A stretch of DNA of 64,000 bases from JASHUC01 sp035606175 (GTDB lineage Bacteria; Pseudomonadota; Gammaproteobacteria; Steroidobacterales; Steroidobacteraceae). The notes beneath the pieces were generated by a model, which did not search any database, was not told the origin of the DNA, and saw only the letters and a program-made list of their open reading frames with translations. Location of the stretch: contig DATNFW010000065.1 in assembly GCA_035606175.1 (NCBI GenBank), forward strand, positions 1-64,000, in the 5' to 3' direction. Made by a program: the position numbers and the translations under genes. This document shows, piece after piece, positions 7,802 to 15,519 of the stretch (its first letter is position 1; each line of letters starts with the position of its first letter).

Positions 7802-8662
7802 ATGCATGGAATGATGAACAGCACTTTTCGAGTACGCGCGATCGGCGCGATCGCGGTGGTTGCGATCTTCGCGTGCCCTGCGGTCTGGGCGCAGTCGAGC
7901 CCGCTCGTGGACCCGCCGGCCGATCGATCCGCTGCCGAGCCGCCCGCCTATTCGCCTGCTCACCCGGCCATCAAGCACTTGCTCGACGACGTAAAGGGTT
8001 ACTACACCGCACCTTTGCGCTGGGATGGCGGACAGTGGGCGCTCTTCGGAGGCACGCTCGGTGCGATCGCGCTGGCACACCATTACGACAGCAACGTGCG
8101 CGCACATTTCGTTGCGGGCTCGGGGATCGGTGGATCGACGGACGATCTGCAGGACGCCCTGCCGGCCGCGGCGCTGTTCCTCGGCACGTACATCTACTCG
8201 ACGGAGTGGCAGGACCGCAGCGGCTTCACGGCGACGTGGGCAATGGCGGAGGCCGCCGGCCTCAGCACGGTCACGACTTATGCTCTCAAATACGCAGCCA
8301 GACGACGCGGCCCCAACGATACTTCCGATCCGAACCGCTGGTTCGCATCGGGATCTTCTTTTCCCTCGGAGCACGCGGCGGCCGCGTTCGCGATCGGCAC
8401 CGTCTTCGCGGAGTCCGGCAGCGGCGGGTATCGCTGGGTTACGCGTGCGCTCGGCTACGGTGTTGCAGGCTTCACCGCGTACGAGCGGCTGAAGCACAAC
8501 GCGCACTGGCTCTCCGATGTAGTCGCCGGTGCAGCGCTCGGAGTGTCGACCGGAGTGTTCGTCCTCGATCGAACATACGGCGGCGCGAGCTCCGCGTCGG
8601 CCTTCAACGTGGTACCTGTCGACGGAGGGCTGATGCTCGCCTATCACGTGGATTTGCGGTAG
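7802..8662 (+). CDS. PAP2-family phosphatase, exported
   Basis: A 286-residue member of the type 2 phosphatidic acid phosphatase superfamily. The three active-site motifs are present in order: KYAARRRGPND, SSFPSEHAA (a variant of PSGH), and YERLKHNAHWLSDVVAG, with the expected Arg, His and Asp. The N terminus is a Sec signal peptide (hydrophobic AIGAIAVVAIFACPAVWA), so the catalytic domain faces the periplasm. Lipid phosphates such as undecaprenyl-PP or phosphatidate are the usual substrates. ATGs at 7802, 7811 and 7814 are all possible starts. Its last 19 bases overlap the small convergent ORF at 8644-8799. Confidence 0.82.
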   Translation: MHGMMNSTFRVRAIGAIAVVAIFACPAVWAQSSPLVDPPADRSAAEPPAYSPAHPAIKHLLDDVKGYYTAPLRWDGGQWALFGGTLGAIALAHHYDSNVRAHFVAGSGIGGSTDDLQDALPAAALFLGTYIYSTEWQDRSGFTATWAMAEAAGLSTVTTYALKYAARRRGPNDTSDPNRWFASGSSFPSEHAAAAFAIGTVFAESGSGGYRWVTRALGYGVAGFTAYERLKHNAHWLSDVVAGAALGVSTGVFVLDRTYGGASSASAFNVVPVDGGLMLAYHVDLR

Positions 8663-8799
8663 AGCCACTCGAGACGAGCATCGACCGCGGCACCCACGGG
8701 CACGCTGATGTCGAACACCTCCTCGAGAACACCGCGGAGCTCCGGAGGTAATCCGGCTCGGACGAGCTTCCGCTCGAGCGAGGCGAGATCGAGCTCCAC
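8644..8799 (-). CDS. small conserved-looking ORF of 51 residues
   Basis: A short reverse-strand frame with a GTG start, the only possible start before an in-frame upstream stop. It encodes ELDLASLERKLVRAGLPP, then two more predicted amphipathic helices, ending in WLYRKST. Third positions are strongly G/C, as in neighbouring genes, and the composition is that of a normal soluble protein rather than the arginine-rich shadows seen elsewhere. It fills the otherwise unexplained gap between the PAP2 and cytochrome-like genes and overlaps the PAP2 stop by 19 bases. No Shine-Dalgarno is visible. I recognise no family. Confidence 0.5.
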   Translation of the reverse strand: MELDLASLERKLVRAGLPPELRGVLEEVFDISVPVGAAVDARLEWLYRKST

Positions 8800-8847
8800 G
8801 GGCCGGCTGCATGGTAGCGCGCGCGGCGATACACTGTCGGCTCAATC

Positions 8848-10275
8848 ATGAAGGCGACATCGACTCTCGGGCGGCGCTCCCCGACCCTGTGCGGCATTGC
8901 GCTCCTCGGCATCACATTCGGCTTCGCCGCGGCGGCGACCCCGGATGACAGCGGCGGACTCTTCAGCCGTCCGACAGCCCTGCCCTACCAGCGCGAATAC
9001 CCCGCGATTCCCTACACGCAGATGCCGGTCGATAACGCGATCGCGCGCCTGCAGGCCCGCATCGACCGAGGCGAGGTGAAGCTCGTATACCGCGAGCCGC
9101 GCGGCTATCTCGATTCGATCCTCGCGGCCCTCGGCATCGATCCGAGCTCACAGGCGCTCGTGTACTCGAAGACGAGTTTGCAGACAGGGGAGATCTCCGC
9201 GGCGACACCGCGCGCGATCTATTTCAACGACGACACCTACGTCGCCTGGGTGCAGCACGGCGATCTTGAGCTTGCCGCCATGGACAGCAAGCTCGGACAA
9301 GTGTTCTACACGCTCTCCAATCAGCCGGCGCAAACAGTGCGATTCGATCGCAAGACCTCCGATTGCCTCGGCTGCCACGACACCTATGAGCTCGCGGGCG
9401 GCGGGGTGCCGAGATTCCTGCTCATGTCGACGTACGTCAATACGCAGGGCGAGCCCCTGTCGCACGAGGGACAGATCCTCACCTTCCAGGAAACGCCTCT
9501 GAAGTATCGCTGGGGCGGCTGGTACGTGACCGGCCAGTCGGGCGACCAGGTGCACCTCGGCAATATCCTGGTCCACAGTGCGAAAGAGATGGCGCACCTC
9601 GATCAGGTGCGCCGGGGCAATCTCGCGACTCTCGATGCGCTCTTCGATACGAAGCCGTATCGAACCGACAAGAGCGACATCGTGGCTCTCCTCGTGCTGC
9701 AGCACCAGCACGACGTGCAGAACCTCATCACCCGCGTCAATTTCGAGGTCCGCACCGCGCTCGCGAAGGCGGGACGTGGGCCGATACCGGAGAAGACGCG
9801 CGTGAGGCTGGAGGGCTACATGGACGGGCTCGTCTCGGTGATGTTCCTGGTCGATGCCACCCGCTTCACGAGTCCCATCAGCGGCAATTCGGGCTTCACG
9901 CGCTGGTTTCAATCGCGAGGACCGCGCGATCCGATGGGCCGCTCGCTGCGCGATCTCGACCTCAAGACGCGGCTGTTCAAATATCCTCTGAGCTATCTCG
10001 TCTATTCGCGCGCGTTCGATGCCTTGCCCGAGTACGCGAAGAATTACCTCTACGCGCGCTTTGAAAATATTCTCACCGGACGCAGCGAGGCCGATCCTGC
10101 GGCGGGCAAACTGCCGGAGGGCTTCGATCCGGTCGTGCTCGACGCTTATATCGATCAGGATGCGAAAACCGGAGTGCCGCAGCTCTCGGACGGAGAGCGC
10201 AAGGCGATCCTCGAGATTCTCCGTGCGACCAAGCCCGACTTTGCGCGCTATCTCGCCGGGCATCGCGGCGCCTGA
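8848..10275 (+). CDS. periplasmic one-haem cytochrome c-like protein
   Basis: A 475-residue protein with a Sec signal peptide (residues 1-30) and a single c-type haem motif CLGCH near residues 173-177. The rest is a large domain without a further haem site, mostly helical in the second half (ILVHSAKEMAHLDQVRRGN; LVLQHQHDVQNLITRVNFE). It is much longer than a simple cytochrome c, so the haem is probably part of a redox enzyme or sensor. I do not recognise the larger domain. A -10-like TACACT lies at 8830-8835, giving a very short leader. The sirtuin gene starts inside its 3' end. Confidence 0.8.
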   Translation: MKATSTLGRRSPTLCGIALLGITFGFAAAATPDDSGGLFSRPTALPYQREYPAIPYTQMPVDNAIARLQARIDRGEVKLVYREPRGYLDSILAALGIDPSSQALVYSKTSLQTGEISAATPRAIYFNDDTYVAWVQHGDLELAAMDSKLGQVFYTLSNQPAQTVRFDRKTSDCLGCHDTYELAGGGVPRFLLMSTYVNTQGEPLSHEGQILTFQETPLKYRWGGWYVTGQSGDQVHLGNILVHSAKEMAHLDQVRRGNLATLDALFDTKPYRTDKSDIVALLVLQHQHDVQNLITRVNFEVRTALAKAGRGPIPEKTRVRLEGYMDGLVSVMFLVDATRFTSPISGNSGFTRWFQSRGPRDPMGRSLRDLDLKTRLFKYPLSYLVYSRAFDALPEYAKNYLYARFENILTGRSEADPAAGKLPEGFDPVVLDAYIDQDAKTGVPQLSDGERKAILEILRATKPDFARYLAGHRGA

Positions 10276-11110
10276 GGGAGCCCTGGGCCAGCGGGCGGCG
10301 CTGCAGGCTTTCATCGCGCACCACGCGCGCCTCTTCGTTCTCACGGGTGCCGGGTGCAGCACGGAGTCCGGCATTCCCGACTATCGCGACGCCGCCGGCG
10401 GCTGGAAACGCCCGCAGCCCGTCATGCTGCAGGCGTTCATGAGCGATCCGCACGTACGCCGCCGATATTGGGCTCGCAGCCTCATCGGCTGGTCGCGTTT
10501 TCGCCGGGCGCGGCCGAACGCCGCGCACCTCGCGCTGGCAGAGCTCGAGCGATCGGGGCGGATCGAGCTGCTCGTCACGCAGAACGTCGATCGCCTGCAT
10601 CAGTGCGCCGGGAGCGGTGCGGTCGTCGATCTTCACGGCCGGCTCGATCGGGTGCGCTGCATGGAATGCGAACGATTGATCGATCGCGGAGCGTTCCAGC
10701 TCGAGCTCCTCGAGCGAAATCCAGAGTGGGCGGGTTTCGAGGCGGCCGAGGCACCCGACGGCGATGCCGACCTCGAAGGCCGCGACTTCTCCGGGTTCGA
10801 TGTCCCGGCCTGCCACAATTGCAGCGGAGTGCTCAAGCCGCACGTCGTTTTTTTCGGGGAGCGTGTTCCACCGCACCGCGTCGAGCGCGCGATGCGCGCC
10901 CTCGGGCGCGCCGATGCGCTGCTCGTGGTCGGCTCCTCGCTCATGGTGTACTCGGGCTACCGCTTCGCCGAGGCGGCCGCGCGCGCCGGCAAGCCGGTTG
11001 CCGCCGTGAATCTCGGACGCACCCGCGCCGACGAACTGCTCGCGCTGAAAATCGAACAGCCGTGCGGGGAGGCGCTCGCCGGTGCAGCCCACGGGGAGAT
11101 AGTCGCGTGA
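10223..11110 (+). CDS. SIR2-family NAD-dependent protein deacylase
   Basis: A sirtuin of about 295 residues. The NAD-binding motif is LTGAGCSTESGIPDYR, then TQNVDRLH, the catalytic HG (VVDLHGRLD), two zinc cysteine pairs (RCMEC and ACHNC), VVFFGERVP and VVGSSLMVYSG. The spacing and the TQNVDRLHQCAGS form resemble class II (SIRT4-like) sirtuins. It removes acyl groups from lysines, making nicotinamide. There is no ATG near the conserved start. GTG at 10223 or TTG at 10241 is likely, both inside the upstream gene, giving an overlap of 35-53 bases and probable translational coupling. Confidence 0.88.
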   Translation: MRPSPTLRAISPGIAAPEGALGQRAALQAFIAHHARLFVLTGAGCSTESGIPDYRDAAGGWKRPQPVMLQAFMSDPHVRRRYWARSLIGWSRFRRARPNAAHLALAELERSGRIELLVTQNVDRLHQCAGSGAVVDLHGRLDRVRCMECERLIDRGAFQLELLERNPEWAGFEAAEAPDGDADLEGRDFSGFDVPACHNCSGVLKPHVVFFGERVPPHRVERAMRALGRADALLVVGSSLMVYSGYRFAEAAARAGKPVAAVNLGRTRADELLALKIEQPCGEALAGAAHGEIVA

Positions 11111-11134
11111 GCAATTCAGGTTGGTCCGCCCCCA

Positions 11135-12031
11135 TCAATCCTTGCTCTCGAGGATGATCTGCGCCTCGCGGCCGGCGCTCGCGCACGCGCGCAGCATCGC
11201 TTCGGATGAGAACGGCATCGCGATGTTACCTCCCGCGTCCACTGCGATGAGGCCGCCCTCCCCGCCCGCCGCCTTCATCATCCCGATCACCTCGCCCGCG
11301 GCATCCTCGAGTCTCATCGCCTGAAGCTTCACTCTCGCTGCGACCTCGCTCGCCGCGGTGAAGCGCATGAAGTACTCCCCGGCTCCCGTTCCCGACACGG
11401 CGCATACGCCGTTCTCCGCGAATGTGCCCGCACCGATGATCGGCGAGTCGCCCACTCGTCCGGCGTGTTTGGCGGTGAGACCTCCGGTCGACGTCGCCGC
11501 CGCGAGATCGGCGTGCGCATCGAGCGCCACCGCGCCGACCGTACCTGCCGGATGCCGGGCGGCGCGAACCCGCTCGAGCTCCGCAAGCCGACGTGGGGTG
11601 ACGAAGTACTCGTCCGGCTCGAGCATGAAGCCGCGCTCGACCGCGAACTGCCTCGCACCCTCTCCCGCAAGCAAGACGTGCTGGCCGTCATCGAGGACGG
11701 CGCGCGCGAGGTCTATGGGATGAGCGATGTGACGCACGGCCGCAACGGCTCCGGCGCGCCGGCCGCGCCCATCCATGAGCGCCGCATCGAGCTCGGCGAT
11801 GCCGTCGCGATTGAGCACGGCGCCGCGCCCGGCGTTGAGAACGCCCGAGCCTTCCATGACACGTACGGCGCTCTGCACCGCATCGAGCGCGCGCCCGCCC
11901 GCGCTCAGGACCCGAATGCCCGCATCGAGAGCAGATTTGAGCGCCTCGCCGATCGCGCGTGTCTCCGCGGCCGGAACGCGGCGCGGCCGCGCCCCGGCGC
12001 CCCCATGGATCGCGAGCGCCCAGCGCGTCAC
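11135..12031 (-). CDS. iaaA: isoaspartyl peptidase / plant-type L-asparaginase
   Basis: A 298-residue Ntn-hydrolase of the Thr-type asparaginase family, made as a precursor that cuts itself before the catalytic threonine. The cleavage site is PAGTVGAVALD with T164 as nucleophile. The N terminus WALAIHGGAGA, the GVLNAGRGAVLN motif and the GGLTAKHAGRVGDSPIIGAGTFA segment are all typical. It hydrolyses beta-aspartyl dipeptides and asparagine in the cytoplasm. Its start overlaps the stop of the Lrp-type regulator by 4 bases, so the two genes are one transcript and the regulator probably controls this degradation step. Confidence 0.92.
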   Translation of the reverse strand: MTRWALAIHGGAGARPRRVPAAETRAIGEALKSALDAGIRVLSAGGRALDAVQSAVRVMEGSGVLNAGRGAVLNRDGIAELDAALMDGRGRRAGAVAAVRHIAHPIDLARAVLDDGQHVLLAGEGARQFAVERGFMLEPDEYFVTPRRLAELERVRAARHPAGTVGAVALDAHADLAAATSTGGLTAKHAGRVGDSPIIGAGTFAENGVCAVSGTGAGEYFMRFTAASEVAARVKLQAMRLEDAAGEVIGMMKAAGGEGGLIAVDAGGNIAMPFSSEAMLRACASAGREAQIILESKD

Positions 12032-12507
12032 TTCACCCTCGGGATCGGCGGCGCTGCGCGCTGAAATACGGGTTTGATGGCGAGACTCGATTGAATGTGC
12101 GCAACGCCGGGGATGCGCGTGAGGATTTCGAGCATGAAGCGCTGATAGCTTGCGAGATCGCAGGCGACCACGCGCAACAGGTAGTCCCCCTGGCCGGTCA
12201 TCAAATGGCAGCTCATCACCTCGGGCACATCCGCGATGCGCCGCTCGAAGACCTTGAGCGTCTCCTCCGTCTGCCGCTCGAGCGTCACCGATACGAACAT
12301 CGTGATGCCCACCCCGAGCCGCTCCTCGTCGAAGCGCGCGCTGAACCCCGAGATGAAGCCCTCCTCCCGCAGCCGGCGCACGCGCCGCAGCGTCGGGGTG
12401 AGCGATAGCCCGATCTCCTCCGCGAGCTCGCGCCAGCTGATGCGTCCGTCCTTCGCGAGGAGCTGCAGGATACGGGAGTCGATCTTGTCGAGCTCGCTGT
12501 CGGCCAA
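12028..12507 (-). CDS. Lrp/AsnC-family transcriptional regulator
   Basis: A 159-residue regulator with the standard two parts: an N-terminal helix-turn-helix (LDKIDSRILQLLAKDGRISWRE) and a C-terminal RAM ligand domain (VFVSVTLER-like strand, MSCHLMTGQGDYLLRVV). The start is a TTG at 12507, directly after AGGAAG; it puts LDKIDSRIL at the usual distance from the N terminus. It is first in a two-gene operon with the isoaspartyl peptidase, so asparagine, aspartate or a related amino acid is a reasonable ligand guess. It is divergent from the metH remnant, with 39 bp between. Confidence 0.88.
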   Translation of the reverse strand: MADSELDKIDSRILQLLAKDGRISWRELAEEIGLSLTPTLRRVRRLREEGFISGFSARFDEERLGVGITMFVSVTLERQTEETLKVFERRIADVPEVMSCHLMTGQGDYLLRVVACDLASYQRFMLEILTRIPGVAHIQSSLAIKPVFQRAAPPIPRVK

Positions 12508-12546
12508 CTTCCTACCGCTCCGGGTCCGCTAGCGCATTCGCGCTAA

Positions 12547-12867
12547 TTGGAGGCAAAATTGAGTCAGATCTTGGCACTTTTTTGCTCCAGATGCGCGATA
12601 TCGTATTCCCCATGCGTGCAGATGATCCAGCGCTTGAAGCTCGAGGCCGACACGGTCGAGCGGTTGTATCCCACTGCGGCGGTGTGCCGATGGTACTTCT
12701 CACATCCGGAGGCCAAGTATTTCTCGCTCGGCCTGCTCGGTGCCGATCAGGTACGCGACTACGCCGAGCGCAAGGGCGTCGCAGTCGAATACGTCGAGAA
12801 GTGGCTCGGGCAGAGTCTCGCGTACACGCCGGGTGCGGAGGCGCGGGCGTCCGCCCAGGCGGGCTAA
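12547..12867 (+). pseudogene. metH: remnant of methionine synthase (metH) activation domain
   Basis: The frame encodes 106 residues. From about residue 42 onwards it matches the extreme C terminus of cobalamin-dependent methionine synthase: YPTAAVCRWYFSHPEAKYF, then GADQVRDYAERKGVAVEYVEKWLG, the family's YFSHP..KY and DQVEDYA.RKG...EVE.WL signatures. The rest of the roughly 1200-residue enzyme is absent upstream, where an unrelated divergent gene begins. The few residues before the match (SYSPCVQMIQRLKLEAD) may be a decayed and shortened form of the preceding YPACPD region. It cannot be a working synthase. It is read as a gene fossil, though a short protein could still be made. Confidence 0.7.
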
Positions 12868-13006
12868 AAAAGGAGCCGTACTGCGGTAACGATCAGGCGT
12901 CGCGGCAGGGCCGTGGCGCGACTCGAGCCCGCAGAGACTACGATAGAGTGAGCAAAAGCCATGGGAGAGCTGGCGGCGGCGATGCGACCCCGGCCGCCGC
13001 CGTGCC

Positions 13007-15247
13007 TCACCGCGCCGCGACCGGCGCCGTTCCCGCGAGATGCATCGCGTTCAGCACGAACGCGAACATGTCGGTCGTCTCCTCGATCAGCTTCGAGGTC
13101 GGCTTGCCCGAGCCATGGCCGGCGCGCGTCTCGACCCGCAGCAGAATCGGCCGCCCGCGCGGGTCGGCATGCTGCATGGCCGCTGCGAATTTGAAACTGT
13201 GCGCCGGGAAAACCCGGTCATCGTGGTCGCCCGTCATGATGAGGGTCGCCGGGTAGTTGACGCCCTCCTTCACGTTCTGCAGCGGCGAGTAGGCGAGGAG
13301 CGCGCGAAACTGCTCGGGGTCGTTCACCGAGCCGTAATCGGACTCCCAACCCTTGCCGACTGTGAAGGCGGCGAAGCGCAGCATGTCCATCACACCGACC
13401 TGCGGAACCGCGGCTGCGAAGAGCTCGGGTGCCTGCTCCTCGGTTGCCCCGACGAGCAGCCCGCCGTTCGAGGCTCCCCATATTGCAAGCCGCGCGGGAC
13501 TCGTCCAACGCTGCGCGATGAGATACTTCGCGGCAGCGATGAAATCGTCGAACACGTTTTGCTTGTGCATCTTCATACCCGCTTCGTGCCAGGCGCGCCC
13601 GTACTCCCCGCCGCCGCGAATGTTCGCCATCGCATAGACGCCGCCGAGCTGCAGCCAGCCCGCAATTCTCGGCGAGAATGCCGGCTCGAGAGAGATGTCG
13701 AACCCGCCGTAGCCATAGAGGATGGTCGGGTTCGAGCCGTCCTGTTTCGTGCCCTTGCGCGAGACCAAGTAGAGCGGGACGCGCGTGCCGTCCTTGCTGC
13801 GATAGAAGATCTGCCGCGTCTCGTAGTCACCCGGCGTGAAGCCGTTGAGAAACGGTTGGCGCCACAAAGCACCCGCGGTCGATCCTGCCGCGGCCAATCC
13901 CCCTCCCGCACCGCCAGCACCGCCCGTGCCGCCCCTCAGGTCCAGCCGGTAGATGCTCGGCGGCTGCGTGAAGCTGCTGAACGAGTAGTACGTCGTCGTA
14001 TCGTCGATGTGCCCCTGAAAACCGCTCGCCGTGCCGAGCCCGTCGAGCGCCACTTCACCGAGCAGCTGTCCCGCGAGCGAGTAGCGGCGCACGGCACTGT
14101 GCGCGTCGTGCAGATATTCCGCGATGAGCTGGTGCCCGACGAGCGAGACGGTGTCGAGGGTATCCTTGCTCTCCGGCACGACGGTGCGCCACTTCGCTCG
14201 CTCCGGGTGCGCGAGGTCGATCGCAATGATGCGGTTGCGTGGGGCCTCATCGTCGGTCAGCAGATAGAACATCGTCCCGACGTTGCCGATGAATGTGTAG
14301 ATCGACGTCGGCTTCGGGATGATTGCAATGACCGGGCCATCGCCTGCGAGCCCCGAGCCCCTGCTCCGCTCGGCGAGGTGCTGCACGAGCAGCGTGTTCT
14401 GCACCTGGTCGCCGAAATTCGCGGTGATGACGAGATAGCGGCCGTCGTCGGTCACCTGGCCGCCGACGAACCAGTCGGGATTGTCGCGGCGCGTGTAGAC
14501 GAGCACATCGGAGCTCTGCGGTGTGCCGAGCCTGTGAAAATAGAGCTTCTCGTACTGATTCGCGGCCTTCAGTGCCTCGCCAGAGCTCGGCGCGGAATAC
14601 CGCGTGTAATAGAAGCCGGTGTGGTCCTTGCGCCAGCTCCCACCGCCCGCCTTCGACCATTTGAGCGCATCCGGCAGGTCCTTGCCTGTCGCAACATCCC
14701 GGACGTGCCAGGTCTGCCAGTCCGAGCCCGCATCGGAAAGCGCGTACGCAAACAGCCGCCCATCGTCGCTGATCGCCGTCTCCCGCAGCGCGATCGTGCC
14801 GTCGCGGGAGAGCGTGTTTGGATCGAGTAGCAGGCGCGGCTTCGCATCGGGATCGGTCGCGACGTAGAGGACCGATTGATTCTGCAGGCCATCGTTGTGG
14901 GAGTAGAACCAATAGCGGCCGTAGTGCTCGGGCGGGCTCCAGCGCTCGTAATTCCAAATGCGCCTCAGCCGGTCATGGATCTCCTGCCTCCCGGGGATCG
15001 CATCCAGGTAGCCGCGCGACAGCTTCGATTCGGCCGCGACCCAGGCGCGAGTCGCCGGCGAGTCGATGTCCTCCATCCAGCGGTAAGGGTCGGCGACCCG
15101 CACGCCGTGGTAGACATCGACGTGAGCGCCGCGCATGGCCGATGGATAAACGATCTCCGGATCGTGAGTGGCGGCGTGAGCGCCGGAGATGACGAGCGTG
15201 CACAGAAGCGCAGCCCGGACCAGTGAGCGAACGAGGTTGACGTACAT
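13007..15247 (-). CDS. secreted prolyl oligopeptidase family serine peptidase (S9)
   Basis: A 746-residue S9A-type peptidase. It has a Sec signal peptide (residues 1-26, ending ISGAHA), the N-terminal YPSAMRG...VYHGVRVADPYRWMED motif of prolyl oligopeptidases, a beta-propeller, then the alpha/beta-hydrolase domain. The catalytic serine is in GASNGG, the aspartate in TGDHDDRV and the histidine in AGHGSGKP. It cleaves short peptides after proline, here in the periplasm or outside. The ATG at 15247 begins the signal sequence. A Gly/Ala-rich insert (GGTGGAGGAGGG) lies between propeller and hydrolase parts. It follows the methyltransferase remnant by 4 bases. Confidence 0.92.
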   Translation of the reverse strand: MYVNLVRSLVRAALLCTLVISGAHAATHDPEIVYPSAMRGAHVDVYHGVRVADPYRWMEDIDSPATRAWVAAESKLSRGYLDAIPGRQEIHDRLRRIWNYERWSPPEHYGRYWFYSHNDGLQNQSVLYVATDPDAKPRLLLDPNTLSRDGTIALRETAISDDGRLFAYALSDAGSDWQTWHVRDVATGKDLPDALKWSKAGGGSWRKDHTGFYYTRYSAPSSGEALKAANQYEKLYFHRLGTPQSSDVLVYTRRDNPDWFVGGQVTDDGRYLVITANFGDQVQNTLLVQHLAERSRGSGLAGDGPVIAIIPKPTSIYTFIGNVGTMFYLLTDDEAPRNRIIAIDLAHPERAKWRTVVPESKDTLDTVSLVGHQLIAEYLHDAHSAVRRYSLAGQLLGEVALDGLGTASGFQGHIDDTTTYYSFSSFTQPPSIYRLDLRGGTGGAGGAGGGLAAAGSTAGALWRQPFLNGFTPGDYETRQIFYRSKDGTRVPLYLVSRKGTKQDGSNPTILYGYGGFDISLEPAFSPRIAGWLQLGGVYAMANIRGGGEYGRAWHEAGMKMHKQNVFDDFIAAAKYLIAQRWTSPARLAIWGASNGGLLVGATEEQAPELFAAAVPQVGVMDMLRFAAFTVGKGWESDYGSVNDPEQFRALLAYSPLQNVKEGVNYPATLIMTGDHDDRVFPAHSFKFAAAMQHADPRGRPILLRVETRAGHGSGKPTSKLIEETTDMFAFVLNAMHLAGTAPVAAR

Positions 15248-15251
15248 GGCC

Positions 15252-15509
15252 TCAGCGTAACGCAACGACGCAAGAGCGCACAGCCCGCGGCTCGCCCGCG
15301 AGCGCCGCAAGATGCAGCGTCGAGATACCGACGTTCTTCGCGTGTGTCATGTAGAACGATTTGTAGTCCGCCGCATCGCCCATGCGGGCCACGCGCTCAG
15401 CGGGCGCGAGTCGCGCGCTTTCGGCCCTGAAGGCGGATTGCGTCTTATCGGCATCGGCAAACAACCGTTCGATCAGGGTCGAGACCGGTGGGCTTGCGAG
15501 GGTCGTCAC
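15252..15509 (-). pseudogene. internally deleted O-methyltransferase remnant
   Basis: The 85-residue frame starts like a small family of SAM-dependent O-methyltransferases (PPVSTLIERLFADAD...DYKSFY). It then jumps from YMTHAKN straight to VGISTLHLAAL. In that family, as I know it, roughly 35 residues holding LAVSPETG...EFGTSF lie between these points, and about 120 more residues follow the GISTLHLAA motif. Here the glycine-rich SAM loop is lost and the frame ends shortly after. I read it as the product of an internal deletion plus 3' loss. It sits between the glycosyltransferase and peptidase genes on the same strand. Confidence 0.55.
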
Positions 15510-15519
15510 GAAGCGGCAC

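Noticed and set aside
7574..8845. 423-codon reverse frame through the PAP2 gene
   Set aside because: The PAP2 motifs are on the forward strand, and only the small separate frame at 8644-8799 has gene-like composition on the reverse strand.
13040..14830. 596-codon forward open frame opposite the prolyl oligopeptidase
   Set aside because: It is the antisense shadow of a gene with clear S9 motifs; composition is Arg/His/Glu-rich and no domain is visible.
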